Notes under the pieces: generated by a model | What the model was told of the DNA's origin: nothing | What the model saw: only the letters and a program-made list of their open reading frames with translations | The model's database searches: none | Assembly (NCBI RefSeq): GCF_001006805.1 | Contig: NZ_LN811350.1 | Location: forward strand, 761,190-825,189 | Direction: 5' to 3' | DNA length: 64,000 bases | DNA from: Microvirga massiliensis | Lineage (GTDB): Bacteria > Pseudomonadota > Alphaproteobacteria > Rhizobiales > Beijerinckiaceae | Made by a program: the position numbers and the translations under genes | Shown: positions 16,229 through 25,104 of the stretch, in pieces | Layout of the letters: every line of letters begins with the position of its first letter | Position numbering within the stretch: position 1 is the first letter of the stretch

Positions 16229-17065
16229 TCAGCGCGCGATGATGGTGAGGTCCGTGGATGCCAGCTTGCGCCGCAGCACGGCCATCCGGGCCTCGTGAGC
16301 AGCCCAGAAGGCGCGAGCCCTCGTTTTGGCCGAAAGTCGCGTGCGGGTCTCTGCAATTCGCGCCCGCTGAACCGCGATGAAGCCGGCGGTGCGGGACATG
16401 GGTCGCGATGACACGATGCGAGGTGCCTTTGCGGCGTCGGGCGCCGGAATGAAGTCCGGTTCCGGCACGGGAGCCGCCAGGACCGGATGATCGGCCCCGT
16501 AGCCGAGCAAAGCGAGATGCACCTGGACACGCCGGCAGTATTCGACGCTGAGCGGGCTCATGCGCTCCTCGCCGTGCCCGGCTCGATATTTCATCAGGGC
16601 GCGGCACAGGTCACCGCCGGCCAAGCGCCAGGCTCGGGCCAGATAGGTGACGCCGTAACGGATATTGTTCTCGGGCTGCGCCAGCTCCGCGTCCGATCCC
16701 TCGAAGCCGAGCATTGCCGCCGTGCTCGGCCTGACCTGCATGAGACCGATTTCACCGACGCCGCCGATCGCCGCCGCGTTATAACCGCTCTCGACGCTCA
16801 TGACCGCGTCGGCGATCGCCGGAGGAAGACCACGCGCGGTGGCCTCGCGTGTGATGATCGGCAGATAGGTTACACGAGAGCCTGGAAGGCGAGCGAGGCC
16901 TTCGGCGGCAAGGAACGCTTGCTCGGTGAGCGGCCGGATTTGTGGAGGAAGGGGCAGCTTCGGAAATTCAGCGGCGCTCCCGCTGCTCTCTGCCCAAGCG
17001 GTGGATACGAGAAAGATCGAAAAAATCGCGCAGGATGCGACCGCCGCAGAAGATGCGCAGTTCAT
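16229..17065 (-). CDS. Lytic transglycosylase (SLT domain)
   Basis: The 278-residue exported protein has an N-terminal signal segment and a soluble lytic transglycosylase domain at about residues 70-180. The catalytic glutamate lies in ADAVMSVESGYN, followed by GEIGLMQVRPSTAAMLGF and NNIRYGVTYLARAW, the usual SLT signature series. It cleaves peptidoglycan glycan strands to 1,6-anhydromuramyl products in the periplasm. A basic helical tail (RARIAETRTRLSAKTRARAF) follows and is not part of the fold. The ATG at 17065 was chosen over a TTG 36 bases upstream. It appears monocistronic. Confidence 0.9.
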   Translation of the reverse strand: MNCASSAAVASCAIFSIFLVSTAWAESSGSAAEFPKLPLPPQIRPLTEQAFLAAEGLARLPGSRVTYLPIITREATARGLPPAIADAVMSVESGYNAAAIGGVGEIGLMQVRPSTAAMLGFEGSDAELAQPENNIRYGVTYLARAWRLAGGDLCRALMKYRAGHGEERMSPLSVEYCRRVQVHLALLGYGADHPVLAAPVPEPDFIPAPDAAKAPRIVSSRPMSRTAGFIAVQRARIAETRTRLSAKTRARAFWAAHEARMAVLRRKLASTDLTIIAR

Positions 17066-17499
17066 TGCCCCCAAGCCCCGAAAATAGTGTTCTGTCGTCA
17101 AACGAATGTCGATCTTTAAACTGGCACGGGCAGTTTGAGCAAATCAGGTTAACATTCTGCCGAGCTTCGGATCGGGCTGCGTCTGATCGAAAAATTTCTG
17201 CCACGCTTCCGGATCAGGATCGTGCGATGAGCCGATTCAGCCTGAAACATCAGCAGGTTGGCCCTAGAAACCCTAGGTCCGCCCACTACCGGAGAGGATC
17301 GGCCGGCGCGGCACCACGACGCGGCCAAAATCCTCTGTGACCGGCTCCCGAGAACATACTCAGATCTGGAGCCGCCGAGCCAAACTGCACTTGGCTCTAT
17401 CGAGCAAGGCCCTACTGTGCTTTGGCATGCTCACCTAGAGCAGCGACACTGTAATCCGTCGTCACTACACCGAGGTGAACATGCAACGAGATCTACGCT
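17066..17499. other. Gene-free stretch
   Basis: About 430 bases between the transglycosylase and the Hint-domain gene contain no credible gene and no repeat of families A or B. A promoter for the transglycosylase is expected in the left part, in an AT-richer patch near 17070-17160. Confidence 0.5.
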
Positions 17500-18345
17500 C
17501 TACGTCGTGAGTTCCTCCGCGCGTGCTGCAATTCTTTCATATGCGTCCTTGAGAGGATCACGCACCTGAAGTAAGGGCGACAATCCGAGTAGCATAAGGG
17601 CTCTTAAATGCTCGCGCGCGCTGTCATAGCCCACCAGCGGCGCAAACGGCGTCATCGCCGGACGCGGCTCCTTGCTGTAGAGGCGCTCGTACTCAATAAA
17701 ATTCGTGAAGCTCTCATGGTCGCTGTCTTGGAGAAGGCAGGTTTCGGCAGGCGCTCCTTCGGCCAGGATGACTTCGTGCGTGTCCAGCACGATATGGAAA
17801 TACTCGATCGCCTGCAGGTCCATAGAAGGCGCAGGCGCGATCGAGATACCGTTCACGAGTTCCTTCACGGGCATGAGGACCCCGTCGATGAACAGGGCGT
17901 GGCTGGGCGAAAGATAAAGGTCTGTGTGAGGAGTCTTCTCGTCGAGGGCGAAACGCGAGATGCGGATTGGAACGACATTCTCGTTCCAGTTGGCGCCGCT
18001 CTTCTTGAAGGCATGGCGGCCGATCCATTTGATCTGCATCGCCTTGCCGCGCACCGTTTCGACGAGGTCCCCGATCTCGAGATCCTCGATGCGAACTCCG
18101 CCGGTGGGCGTCAGAATGGAGGTGCCTCGGAGAAAACAGTGATGTTCGCCTCGATGCGGGTTGCCGCGGCCAAGATCCCAGCCAAAGGCGTTACCGTTGC
18201 CTTTCTTGGCGTTTGCCGGTGATGACAGCGTTGTAGCCGCCAGTGTGCTCAGGGCTGCCACTTTGGCACTCGCCGCAGCGGCAAGACCCAGGAAATGACG
18301 CCGCGCACGATTCACAGGTCGGTAACGTTCCGTAGCTCGTGACAT
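17500..18345 (-). CDS. Tat-exported Hint (hedgehog/intein) domain protein
   Basis: This is a 281-residue protein. The N-terminus, with NRARRHFLGLAAAASAKVAA followed by an alanine-rich run to SPANA, looks like a twin-arginine signal. The mature part holds a Hint_2-type domain: CFLRGTSILTPTGGVRIEDL near residue 70, the two aspartates of EIGDLVETVRG, then LYLSPSHALFIDGVLMPVKE with the block-B type histidine. Such domains can self-cleave or ligate at the cysteine. No obvious partner toxin or adhesin domain is attached. The start MSRATER has GGGGGT upstream. Confidence 0.85.
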   Translation of the reverse strand: MSRATERYRPVNRARRHFLGLAAAASAKVAALSTLAATTLSSPANAKKGNGNAFGWDLGRGNPHRGEHHCFLRGTSILTPTGGVRIEDLEIGDLVETVRGKAMQIKWIGRHAFKKSGANWNENVVPIRISRFALDEKTPHTDLYLSPSHALFIDGVLMPVKELVNGISIAPAPSMDLQAIEYFHIVLDTHEVILAEGAPAETCLLQDSDHESFTNFIEYERLYSKEPRPAMTPFAPLVGYDSAREHLRALMLLGLSPLLQVRDPLKDAYERIAARAEELTT

Positions 18346-18631
18346 GGCAGACCCCCAGTCGAAAGCATTCCTCTGCCGGAGAGTAGATCGTTTCCAGATT
18401 GGCGAGAAAAGAGTGTCTACTCCCAAAAGCTGGGTACTACTTTTTGACAAGGAGGTCATTCGCGTTTTTTGACGGGTTCTGCTCTGGTGATCCTCAAAGC
18501 GCCTTCCGCTTGGATGCGCCATCGCGATTTCGCATCTCTCTCCCCGTTACAGGTTCGAACCGCGTTGCTCCGTCTGTGCCTCATGAGGCTGCTGCCGTGA
18601 CGTAGCCGGTCAGGGGAGAGAGTTCGCTCGC

Positions 18632-19093
18632 TCAGCGAGCTCTCAGTGCATCTCGCCAATACTGAAGCGAAGTCGGGTTGACCGGCGCACCGGCGGCCTC
18701 GTGCAATGCCATCACACAGTCAAGGAAGGCCCGCGCGGAGGAATGTCCCAACAACAGCGAAACGCTCTGGAGAATGCGGGTGATCCGAAGATGGTTGTGG
18801 TCATAGCGCTGCAGCCAGTGATCCGTCCTCTCATAGAACGTGATCATCCGGTCGACTGCGCGTTCGAGCGTCGCGATGGCCACCGGGTCGGACTTGATGG
18901 CCGCGATATCCGCATCGGACAAGATGGGCGAGCCGGGAACTGCGGAACTTCGAGTCGGGAGCGGGAAGAGCCACTGGACCCAGTCGTGACTCCTCTCCAG
19001 TTCCCAATCCGAAAGAGCAATCACGTCTGCAGCCGTTCGGCCCCGGGCATCCGTCCCGCGACCCGCGAGATAGCGGACCAGTTCCGACGCCAT
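18632..19093 (-). CDS. OGFr-like (opioid growth factor receptor conserved region) protein
   Basis: The 153-residue soluble protein matches the bacterial form of the opioid growth factor receptor conserved domain. It has ALSDWELERSHDWVQWLFPL near residue 26, followed by SPILSDADIAAIKSD and RMITFYERTDHWLQRYDHNH. The domain name comes from the animal receptor; the bacterial function is not known. The Trp-rich HDWVQWLFP motif is diagnostic. It stands alone between the Hint gene and the OmpA gene, with no sign of an operon. The ATG at 19093 gives the normal length. Confidence 0.85.
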   Translation of the reverse strand: MASELVRYLAGRGTDARGRTAADVIALSDWELERSHDWVQWLFPLPTRSSAVPGSPILSDADIAAIKSDPVAIATLERAVDRMITFYERTDHWLQRYDHNHLRITRILQSVSLLLGHSSARAFLDCVMALHEAAGAPVNPTSLQYWRDALRAR

Positions 19094-19242
19094 CGAACGA
19101 TCTCCCGGCAGGCAATACCAATGAACCTCGTGCTGGCGACTGCCGCGATGCCCGGTGGCGACGCGCGTAAGGCACCGCGTCGGATCTCGGCTTCACGCGC
19201 GTGCTGCAGCGGCATTCACGTTGCAGCACGCAGAATCTCACG

Positions 19243-21168
19243 TCATTGCTGGGCCTGCTGACGCAGCAGTGGTGTGATGTTTCGCACGGTCACGCGGCGA
19301 TTCTCCCGTTCGGCCTCCTGCGTGTCGACCTTGAGGTACTGCTCGCCATAGCCCTGCGTGGTGAGATTCTCCGCAGGGATGCGGAACCGCTCCGTCAGGA
19401 TGGTTGCAACCGTCTCCGCGCGCCGGTCCGACAAGGTCAGGTTATCGACGTCCGATCCGACGGCGTCCGTGTGGCCCTCGATCAGGAAGATGTCGTCGGG
19501 GCTGCGGTCGAGCGTTCGGCGGATCGCATCCGCAACGCCCCGCAAAGCTCCGACCTGATCAGGGCTCAACTGCCAGGAGCCGGAATCGAAGGTTACCGTA
19601 TCGACGTCAACGCGACGGACGCGCTCGCGCACAGCCCTGCTGTAGCGCACTTCATCGAGATTGTAGCGCCGCTCGATCCGTTCGACGGGGGGAGCCGTGA
19701 AGGCTTCATAAAGATCCTCCGGCGACGCCCGCTCGACCTCGACGATATACTTGTCGCGGGGAATGGTGATCCTGGGCGGCGGAAGCTCGACGACCTCCTC
19801 CATGAAGACGCGCCGGTCGCGGGGGCGTCCGCCATACTCGTTCTCGATCAGGACCGTCTCCTGGCCTCTCGGGTCACGCCGTACGCGCCGGATCAGGTTG
19901 CCGTAGGAGTCGCGGACGGTGACGATCTCGACGCCGTTCGGACGCCGCAAAACCGTGACCTCGTCGTCGCCACGGCGCTCGACGCGCACGTCGGCATCCT
20001 CGTAGGACCGGCGGAATCGAAGCGTGTCGTCGTGGCGGATGAACTCGCGACCATCCTCGCGCACGATGAAGCGGTTGCCCGGCTCCTCGATGATGACGCG
20101 GCGTCCGCCGTCCTCGACGCGCTCTCTCCGCAACGACCGCAACTCGTCCACGCGCACGCCGCGGTCGGTCTCGATGCCCGGCGCGAAGCGGTCCGACAAG
20201 GGAGCGAGCTGCCCGGGTAGCTCCTGGCGAGGCGCCGGTGCTTGGGCCGGTGCCTGCAATTGCGGCGTCGGCTGAGTCGCCTGCGGGGCGGGAGCAGGTG
20301 CTGCCGGAGCAGGAGTCGGTGCCTGCGCGGGAGCCGGCTGGGTGGGCGCGGTAGGCTGCGCCCGTGGGGCAGGTGCAGGCTGCTCGCTGCGGGCGGGTGG
20401 CGGTGAGGCCGGAGGCTGTGCCTGCGGAGCCGGTGCGGTGGGGCGGGCAGGCGGGGCCTCCCGCTCCGGTCGAGGAGCCTGCTCGCGATGCTCTTCGCGC
20501 TGTTGATCCCGGTCACGGCGCTCGCCCCGGTCGCGCCGTTCTTCCCGATCGCGACGCTCGTCGCGCCGCGGCTGATCGGATGTCCGTTCGGTCGCATCCG
20601 GCGCGGCAGTTGCTGGTGGCCGGGCCGCAGGTGGCGTCCGCGGCGCGGGCGGGCTCTCATCCGCGGGGGTGCGTTGCGGAGATGCGGCAGGCCGTTGCGG
20701 TGCCGTGGACCGTTCCGCAGGTTCCGCATCCCGCTGCGTCGGGCGAGGAGCCGCCGGCGCTCGCTCCTCTTGCGTGCGCCGCTCGCGTGTCTCGGGAGCG
20801 GCTGGCGCGGCGCGGCGCGGTGCCGGCTCCTCGCGACCCGCTCCTTCGGGAACGCGTCCACGCTCTGCCGCTGGAGGCCGCTCGCCCTCGCGAGCTCCCG
20901 GAGGAACTCCGCGGCGGGGGGCAGATTCCTCGCGCCCGGCTCCTTCCGGAGGGCCCCGCCGTTCCGCGCCCGCGGGCCGCTCGCCCCCGCTCTCGCGGGC
21001 ACCCTCCCGTGGCCGGCGCCGCTCGGGCCGTTCCGCGTCGTCACCCTGCGGCTGAGCCTGCGCGACCGTGTAGGGCGTCGGGCTTGCTGTTCCAATGGAG
21101 GTGACCAGCGGCAGCGCGGCGAGGGCCGTACCGGTGAGGAGAGATGTAAGCAGGAGCCTGGAAATCAT
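19243..21168 (-). CDS. OmpA-family outer membrane protein with long disordered linker
   Basis: The 641-residue protein begins with a signal peptide (MISRLLLTSLLTGTALAALP). Residues 40-320 are a low-complexity Pro, Arg, Ala and Glu-rich linker. A beta-rich region of unknown type follows, then a C-terminal OmpA peptidoglycan-binding domain: VDTVTFDSGSWQLSPDQV, LIEGHTDAVGSDVDNLTLSD and RRAETVATIL. The Asp and Arg that bind diaminopimelate are in place. It probably tethers the outer membrane to peptidoglycan or anchors a surface structure. The ATG at 21168 fits the signal peptide; the frame extends much further upstream but that part is antisense to the BKACE gene. Confidence 0.9.
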   Translation of the reverse strand: MISRLLLTSLLTGTALAALPLVTSIGTASPTPYTVAQAQPQGDDAERPERRRPREGARESGGERPAGAERRGPPEGAGREESAPRRGVPPGAREGERPPAAERGRVPEGAGREEPAPRRAAPAAPETRERRTQEERAPAAPRPTQRDAEPAERSTAPQRPAASPQRTPADESPPAPRTPPAARPPATAAPDATERTSDQPRRDERRDREERRDRGERRDRDQQREEHREQAPRPEREAPPARPTAPAPQAQPPASPPPARSEQPAPAPRAQPTAPTQPAPAQAPTPAPAAPAPAPQATQPTPQLQAPAQAPAPRQELPGQLAPLSDRFAPGIETDRGVRVDELRSLRRERVEDGGRRVIIEEPGNRFIVREDGREFIRHDDTLRFRRSYEDADVRVERRGDDEVTVLRRPNGVEIVTVRDSYGNLIRRVRRDPRGQETVLIENEYGGRPRDRRVFMEEVVELPPPRITIPRDKYIVEVERASPEDLYEAFTAPPVERIERRYNLDEVRYSRAVRERVRRVDVDTVTFDSGSWQLSPDQVGALRGVADAIRRTLDRSPDDIFLIEGHTDAVGSDVDNLTLSDRRAETVATILTERFRIPAENLTTQGYGEQYLKVDTQEAERENRRVTVRNITPLLRQQAQQ

Positions 21169-21366
21169 GAACCACGCACTGACAAAACACAGGAAGCGAA
21201 GAAACTCCGCATTGGGGCGATCGTTCCTCTGCCTGCTGCGTCGATGAGGCGAAAACGAGGCAGCCGTCGTGGATCCGCAGTATCGGATGTTCCCAGGGCG
21301 GCCGCTGGCGCAGTATGGATCGCGGGCGGCCGCGGACCGGCCCGAATCCCTGGAGGCCTTGAAGTC

Positions 21367-22191
21367 ATGTTCCAGCCGCTCGTGATCACCGTGGCCCCGA
21401 ACGGCGCCCGCCGCGGCAAGTCCGACCATCCCTCCCTGCCGATGACGCCCGACGAAATCGCACGCGAGGCGGCGCGGTGCCATGAGGCCGGCGCAGCGAT
21501 GATCCATCTGCATGTGCGGGACAGTACCGGCGCGCATGCGATCGATCCGGACCTCTATCGCGAAGCGATCGCGGCCGTCCGGCACGAGGCCGGGGAGGAG
21601 ATGATCATCCAGGTCACGACCGAAGCCGTCGGACGGTTCACGCCTGCCGAGCAGATGGCGGCGATGCGCACGCTCCGGCCGGAGGCGTTTTCGGTCGCCG
21701 TGCGCGAACTCATCCCGGACGAGGCGACCGAGGGACCTGCCGCTTCGTTTCTCGCCGAGGAGGCCCGGCGCGGCACGCTCGTCCAGCACATCCTCTACGA
21801 TGCCGAGGATGTGAGCCGTTTCATTGGGCTCGTCGACCGGGATGTGATCCCGACCTCCGGCGCGAGCGTGCTCTTCGTCCTCGGCCGCTACACCCGGGGC
21901 CAGCAATCCGCGCCCGAGGATCTCTTGCCGATGCTGGCTCGCTGGACGCTGCCGCTGCCGTGGAGCCTCTGCGCCTTCGGCCGGCGTGAAGCTGCCTGCG
22001 CCACGACGGCCGCCTGTCTGGGGGGCCATGCACGCGTCGGCTTCGAGAACAATCTCCACCGGCCCGACGGTGCTCTGGCGGCCGACAATGCGGAACTCGT
22101 TGTAGGGCTTGCGTCAGTTGCGCATGCGCTCGGCATTCCGACCGCTACGGCCGACGAGGCGCGCGCTCTGTTTGCAGCAGTCCGTGCGTGA
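21367..22191 (+). CDS. BKACE-family beta-keto acid cleavage enzyme (DUF849)
   Basis: The 274-residue TIM-barrel protein belongs to the family of 3-keto-5-aminohexanoate cleavage enzyme, which condenses a beta-keto acid with acetyl-CoA to give acetoacetate and a CoA thioester. Visible family segments are ITVAPNGARRGKSDHPSLPM, the zinc ligand pair in MIHLHVRDSTG, IQVTTEAVGRFTPAEQ, and GFENNLHRPDGALAADNAEL near the end. GGAGG precedes the ATG at 21367. It is a lone gene, divergent from the OmpA gene, so the physiological beta-keto acid cannot be guessed from context. Confidence 0.88.
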   Translation: MFQPLVITVAPNGARRGKSDHPSLPMTPDEIAREAARCHEAGAAMIHLHVRDSTGAHAIDPDLYREAIAAVRHEAGEEMIIQVTTEAVGRFTPAEQMAAMRTLRPEAFSVAVRELIPDEATEGPAASFLAEEARRGTLVQHILYDAEDVSRFIGLVDRDVIPTSGASVLFVLGRYTRGQQSAPEDLLPMLARWTLPLPWSLCAFGRREAACATTAACLGGHARVGFENNLHRPDGALAADNAELVVGLASVAHALGIPTATADEARALFAAVRA

Positions 22192-22260
22192 AACCATCCG
22201 GATCCACTCCGTCACTGCGAGCCGCAGGCCGTACGCACAACCCATTCCGACACACCCGTC

Positions 22261-22325
22261 CTTGCGAGCCGGAGGCGAAGCAATCTACCCTTCGATGGAT
22301 GCGCTGCGGGATCGCTTCGCCCCAA
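22261..22325. repeat. Repeat family A copy
   Basis: The sequence reads CTTGCGAGCCGGAGGCGAAG then CAATCTACCCTTCGATGGAT, matching the family A core. The right terminal repeat is lost. It fills the gap between the convergent BKACE and TRAP permease genes. Confidence 0.7.
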
Positions 22326-22359
22326 GCGCAACGACGGGGAGGGCGCGGGCCCGGAGACG

Positions 22360-25035
22360 CTACACCGTCTCCGTCGCTGCCCCTTGCGGATGACGCGGCG
22401 AGGACGTGCGCTGCACGGAAGGCATGCGCCGCCGCTGTAGCCACCAGATTAGTCCCGCGAGGGCGAGGGCGGGCAAATAGATCCACACCGCGGAGGGCCG
22501 ATCGGGATTCGGCTGATAGACGGCATTGATCTTGTAGCCGGCCTCAAGGCCGAGCCGCTCGGCATAGGATCCGAACTGCACGTTCGTGATGGTGAGTTGG
22601 TCTCCAGCGCCAAGAACGGTGAGGCCTGCTGCCCGCAGGCGTTCCTGCGGTGTCGGCTTCGGATCGCCGAGCGGCAGGCTGATCGTCTTGCGGACGTCGT
22701 CCCCTTCGATGCTGATTCCTTCGACGACCAGAGCGATGCGCCGATCCGGCGGCGCCTGCTGGACTTGGTTGAGGAATTCGCGCGCAGGAAGCTCGACGTG
22801 CGCGGGGTTCACGAAATCGAGGAAGAAGTCCGGGCGGAATAGGGCGAAGCACGCGACGAGCAGTACGGCGCTTTCCCACAAGCGGCTTCGCGTTGCGAAC
22901 CAGTTCATCGTCGCAGCGGAGAAGAGTAGGATTGCCGACATCGAAACCATGATGACGACCGCAAGCTGCGTCCAGCTCTCGACACCGATCAGCAGCATCT
23001 GTGGATTGAAGATGAACACGAAGGGCAGAATGGCGGTACGCAGGGCGTAGAAGCCGCCCTGCAGGCCCGTAGCGATCGGATCTTCGCGCGAGATTGCGGC
23101 CGCTGCGAAGGCAGCCAATCCCACCGGCGGCGTGATATCCGCCATGATCCCGAAGTAGAACACGAAGAGATGGACGGCGATGAGGGGAATGGCAAGCCCC
23201 GCCTGCGCGCCGAGCTCGACCACGACCGGCGCCATAAGCGTCGCGACGAGAATGTAATTGGCGGTCGTCGGAATCCCCATGCCGAGGACGAGGCTGACGG
23301 CGCCGACCATGAATAGCATCACGATCACGTTGCCGCCGGAGATGAACTCGACGAACTCCGTCATCATCAGGCCGAGGCCGGTGAGCGTCACGGTGCCGAC
23401 CACGATGCCGGCCGTCGCCGTTGCGATCGCGATGCCGATCATGTTGCGGGCCCCGAGGGCGAGACCCTCGGTAAGATCACCGAGCGCGCCGCGCGCCGCC
23501 GGCACGATCGACTCTCGGCGGAAGAGAGCGAGGAGCGGGCGTCGCGTCACCACGATGCCGATGATCGAGGCCGTGGCCCAGAAGGCTGACAGGCCCGGCG
23601 ACATCTCCTCCACCATCAGGCACCATAGGAGCACCACGATCGGGATGAGAAAATCGAGGCCCGTCCGGGTGACATCCCAGGCGCGGGGCAGCTGCACGAT
23701 CGGCGCATTGGGGTCGTCGAGCTCGAGATCCGGATACCGGGACGAATACCACACGGTGCCGAGATAGAGAGCGAATCCCGCGATCGCGAGAATCCACGGG
23801 GCTTCCGCGCCGAAAGCCGCCTGCGCAGCCTGCACGCCGTAATAGAGCAGACACAGCACGATGACTGATCCGGCGAGTCCGAGACCGGTCCGCATGAAAC
23901 GCATCTGCGCCGGCATCGGCTCGCGCGGGATCGGCTTGGAATCGATCTTCAGCGCCTCGAGATGCACGATGTAGAGGAGCGCCACATAGGACGCGACCGC
24001 CGGCAGGAAGGCATGCTTCACGATCTCGGAATAGGGGATCCCGACATACTCCACCATCAGGAAGGCCGCGGCGCCCATGACCGGCGGCATGATCTGACCG
24101 TTGATCGAGGAGGCAGCCTCGATGGCGCCGGCCTTCACACCCGATAGCCCGGTGCGTTTCATCAGCGGGATCGTGAAGATGCCGCCCGAGACCACGTTCG
24201 AGACCGAGGAGCCTGAGACGACGCCGTTCAGCGCCGACGACACGACCGCGACTTTCGCGGGTCCGCCACGCAGATGGCCGAGCAGGGCGATCGAGATCTG
24301 CATCATCCAGTTGCCGGCGCCGGCCTTGTCGAGCAGCGTCCCGAACAGGACGAAGAGGAACACGAAGCTCGTCGAGACGCCGAGCGCGATTCCAAACACG
24401 CCCTCCGTCGTGAGCCATTGATGTTGCAGAAATTTCTGCATCGAGGCGCCCTTGTGCTGAAGCACGTCGGGCATGTAGGGCCCCGCAAAGGTATAGAAGA
24501 TGAAAACGCAGGCAACGACCACCATCGGGAGCCCGAGTGTCCGGCGCGTCGCCTCGAGCAGCAGAATGATGCCGATCCCTGCAGTGACGAGATCTATCAT
24601 GATCGGCTGGCCTGGACGAGTCGCGAGCTCGCGGTAGAACAGGAACAGATAGGCGCCAGCGAAGGCGCCGAGCACCGCCAGTACCCAATCGGCTGCAGGG
24701 ATATAGCTGCGGGGCGAGGAGCCGAAGGCCGGGTAGGCAGTGAACGCGAGGAGGAGACCGAAGCCGAGATGGATCGCGCGTGCCTCGGTGTCGTTGAGGA
24801 TGCCGAAGCCGAAGATGAACGGCAGCGGCGACGCATACCAGAGCTGGAAGAGCGACCAGGCGATTGCGACACCGGTGAGTGCGGTTGCGAGTGCTCCGGT
24901 CGGCTTGCGGCCGCCGGTATCCGCCTCAGCGACGAGTTGCTCGAGCTCGGCGGACCGGGCGAGCGGTGCCTTCTGATCTGGCGCAGCGGGCGTATATCCC
25001 GGTTGCTTCGCGAAGCGATCCGCGTGCGTGGTCAT
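22360..25035 (-). CDS. TRAP transporter fused permease (4TM/12TM type)
   Basis: This 891-residue membrane protein fuses the small and large TRAP permease subunits. About 16-18 hydrophobic helices are visible. The DctM-like core contains GVVSGSSVSNVVSGGIFTIP, AGAIEAASSINGQIMPPVMG and LGMGIPTTANYILVATLMAP, which are diagnostic of the TAXI-TRAP branch. The last 150 residues form a soluble region with ISIEGDDVRKTISLPLGDPK, then a terminal helix and a basic tail. It couples sodium or proton gradients to uptake of a carboxylate delivered by the binding protein upstream. The substrate is unknown. The start at 25035 follows the binding-protein gene after a hairpin. Confidence 0.93.
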   Translation of the reverse strand: MTTHADRFAKQPGYTPAAPDQKAPLARSAELEQLVAEADTGGRKPTGALATALTGVAIAWSLFQLWYASPLPFIFGFGILNDTEARAIHLGFGLLLAFTAYPAFGSSPRSYIPAADWVLAVLGAFAGAYLFLFYRELATRPGQPIMIDLVTAGIGIILLLEATRRTLGLPMVVVACVFIFYTFAGPYMPDVLQHKGASMQKFLQHQWLTTEGVFGIALGVSTSFVFLFVLFGTLLDKAGAGNWMMQISIALLGHLRGGPAKVAVVSSALNGVVSGSSVSNVVSGGIFTIPLMKRTGLSGVKAGAIEAASSINGQIMPPVMGAAAFLMVEYVGIPYSEIVKHAFLPAVASYVALLYIVHLEALKIDSKPIPREPMPAQMRFMRTGLGLAGSVIVLCLLYYGVQAAQAAFGAEAPWILAIAGFALYLGTVWYSSRYPDLELDDPNAPIVQLPRAWDVTRTGLDFLIPIVVLLWCLMVEEMSPGLSAFWATASIIGIVVTRRPLLALFRRESIVPAARGALGDLTEGLALGARNMIGIAIATATAGIVVGTVTLTGLGLMMTEFVEFISGGNVIVMLFMVGAVSLVLGMGIPTTANYILVATLMAPVVVELGAQAGLAIPLIAVHLFVFYFGIMADITPPVGLAAFAAAAISREDPIATGLQGGFYALRTAILPFVFIFNPQMLLIGVESWTQLAVVIMVSMSAILLFSAATMNWFATRSRLWESAVLLVACFALFRPDFFLDFVNPAHVELPAREFLNQVQQAPPDRRIALVVEGISIEGDDVRKTISLPLGDPKPTPQERLRAAGLTVLGAGDQLTITNVQFGSYAERLGLEAGYKINAVYQPNPDRPSAVWIYLPALALAGLIWWLQRRRMPSVQRTSSPRHPQGAATETV

Positions 25036-25068
25036 CGCGCAGCTCCTTATCCGGTATCCGGCATGGCG

Positions 25069-25092
25069 CAGGGCGGCCTGTGGGCCGCCCTG
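25069..25092 (-). promoter_or_regulatory. Intercistronic hairpin between TAXI binding protein and TRAP permease
   Basis: A perfect 10-bp stem, CAGGGCGGCC with GGCCGCCCTG, and a TGTG loop lie in the 69-base gap between the two genes. There is no T-run on the minus strand. It parallels the hairpin in the Liv-type operon and may favour high binding-protein expression. Confidence 0.65.
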
Positions 25093-25104
25093 TTGGCAGG
25101 CTGC

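Noticed and set aside
21169..22059. Upstream extension of the OmpA frame
   Set aside because: It crosses the start of the plus-strand BKACE gene and precedes a clear signal peptide.
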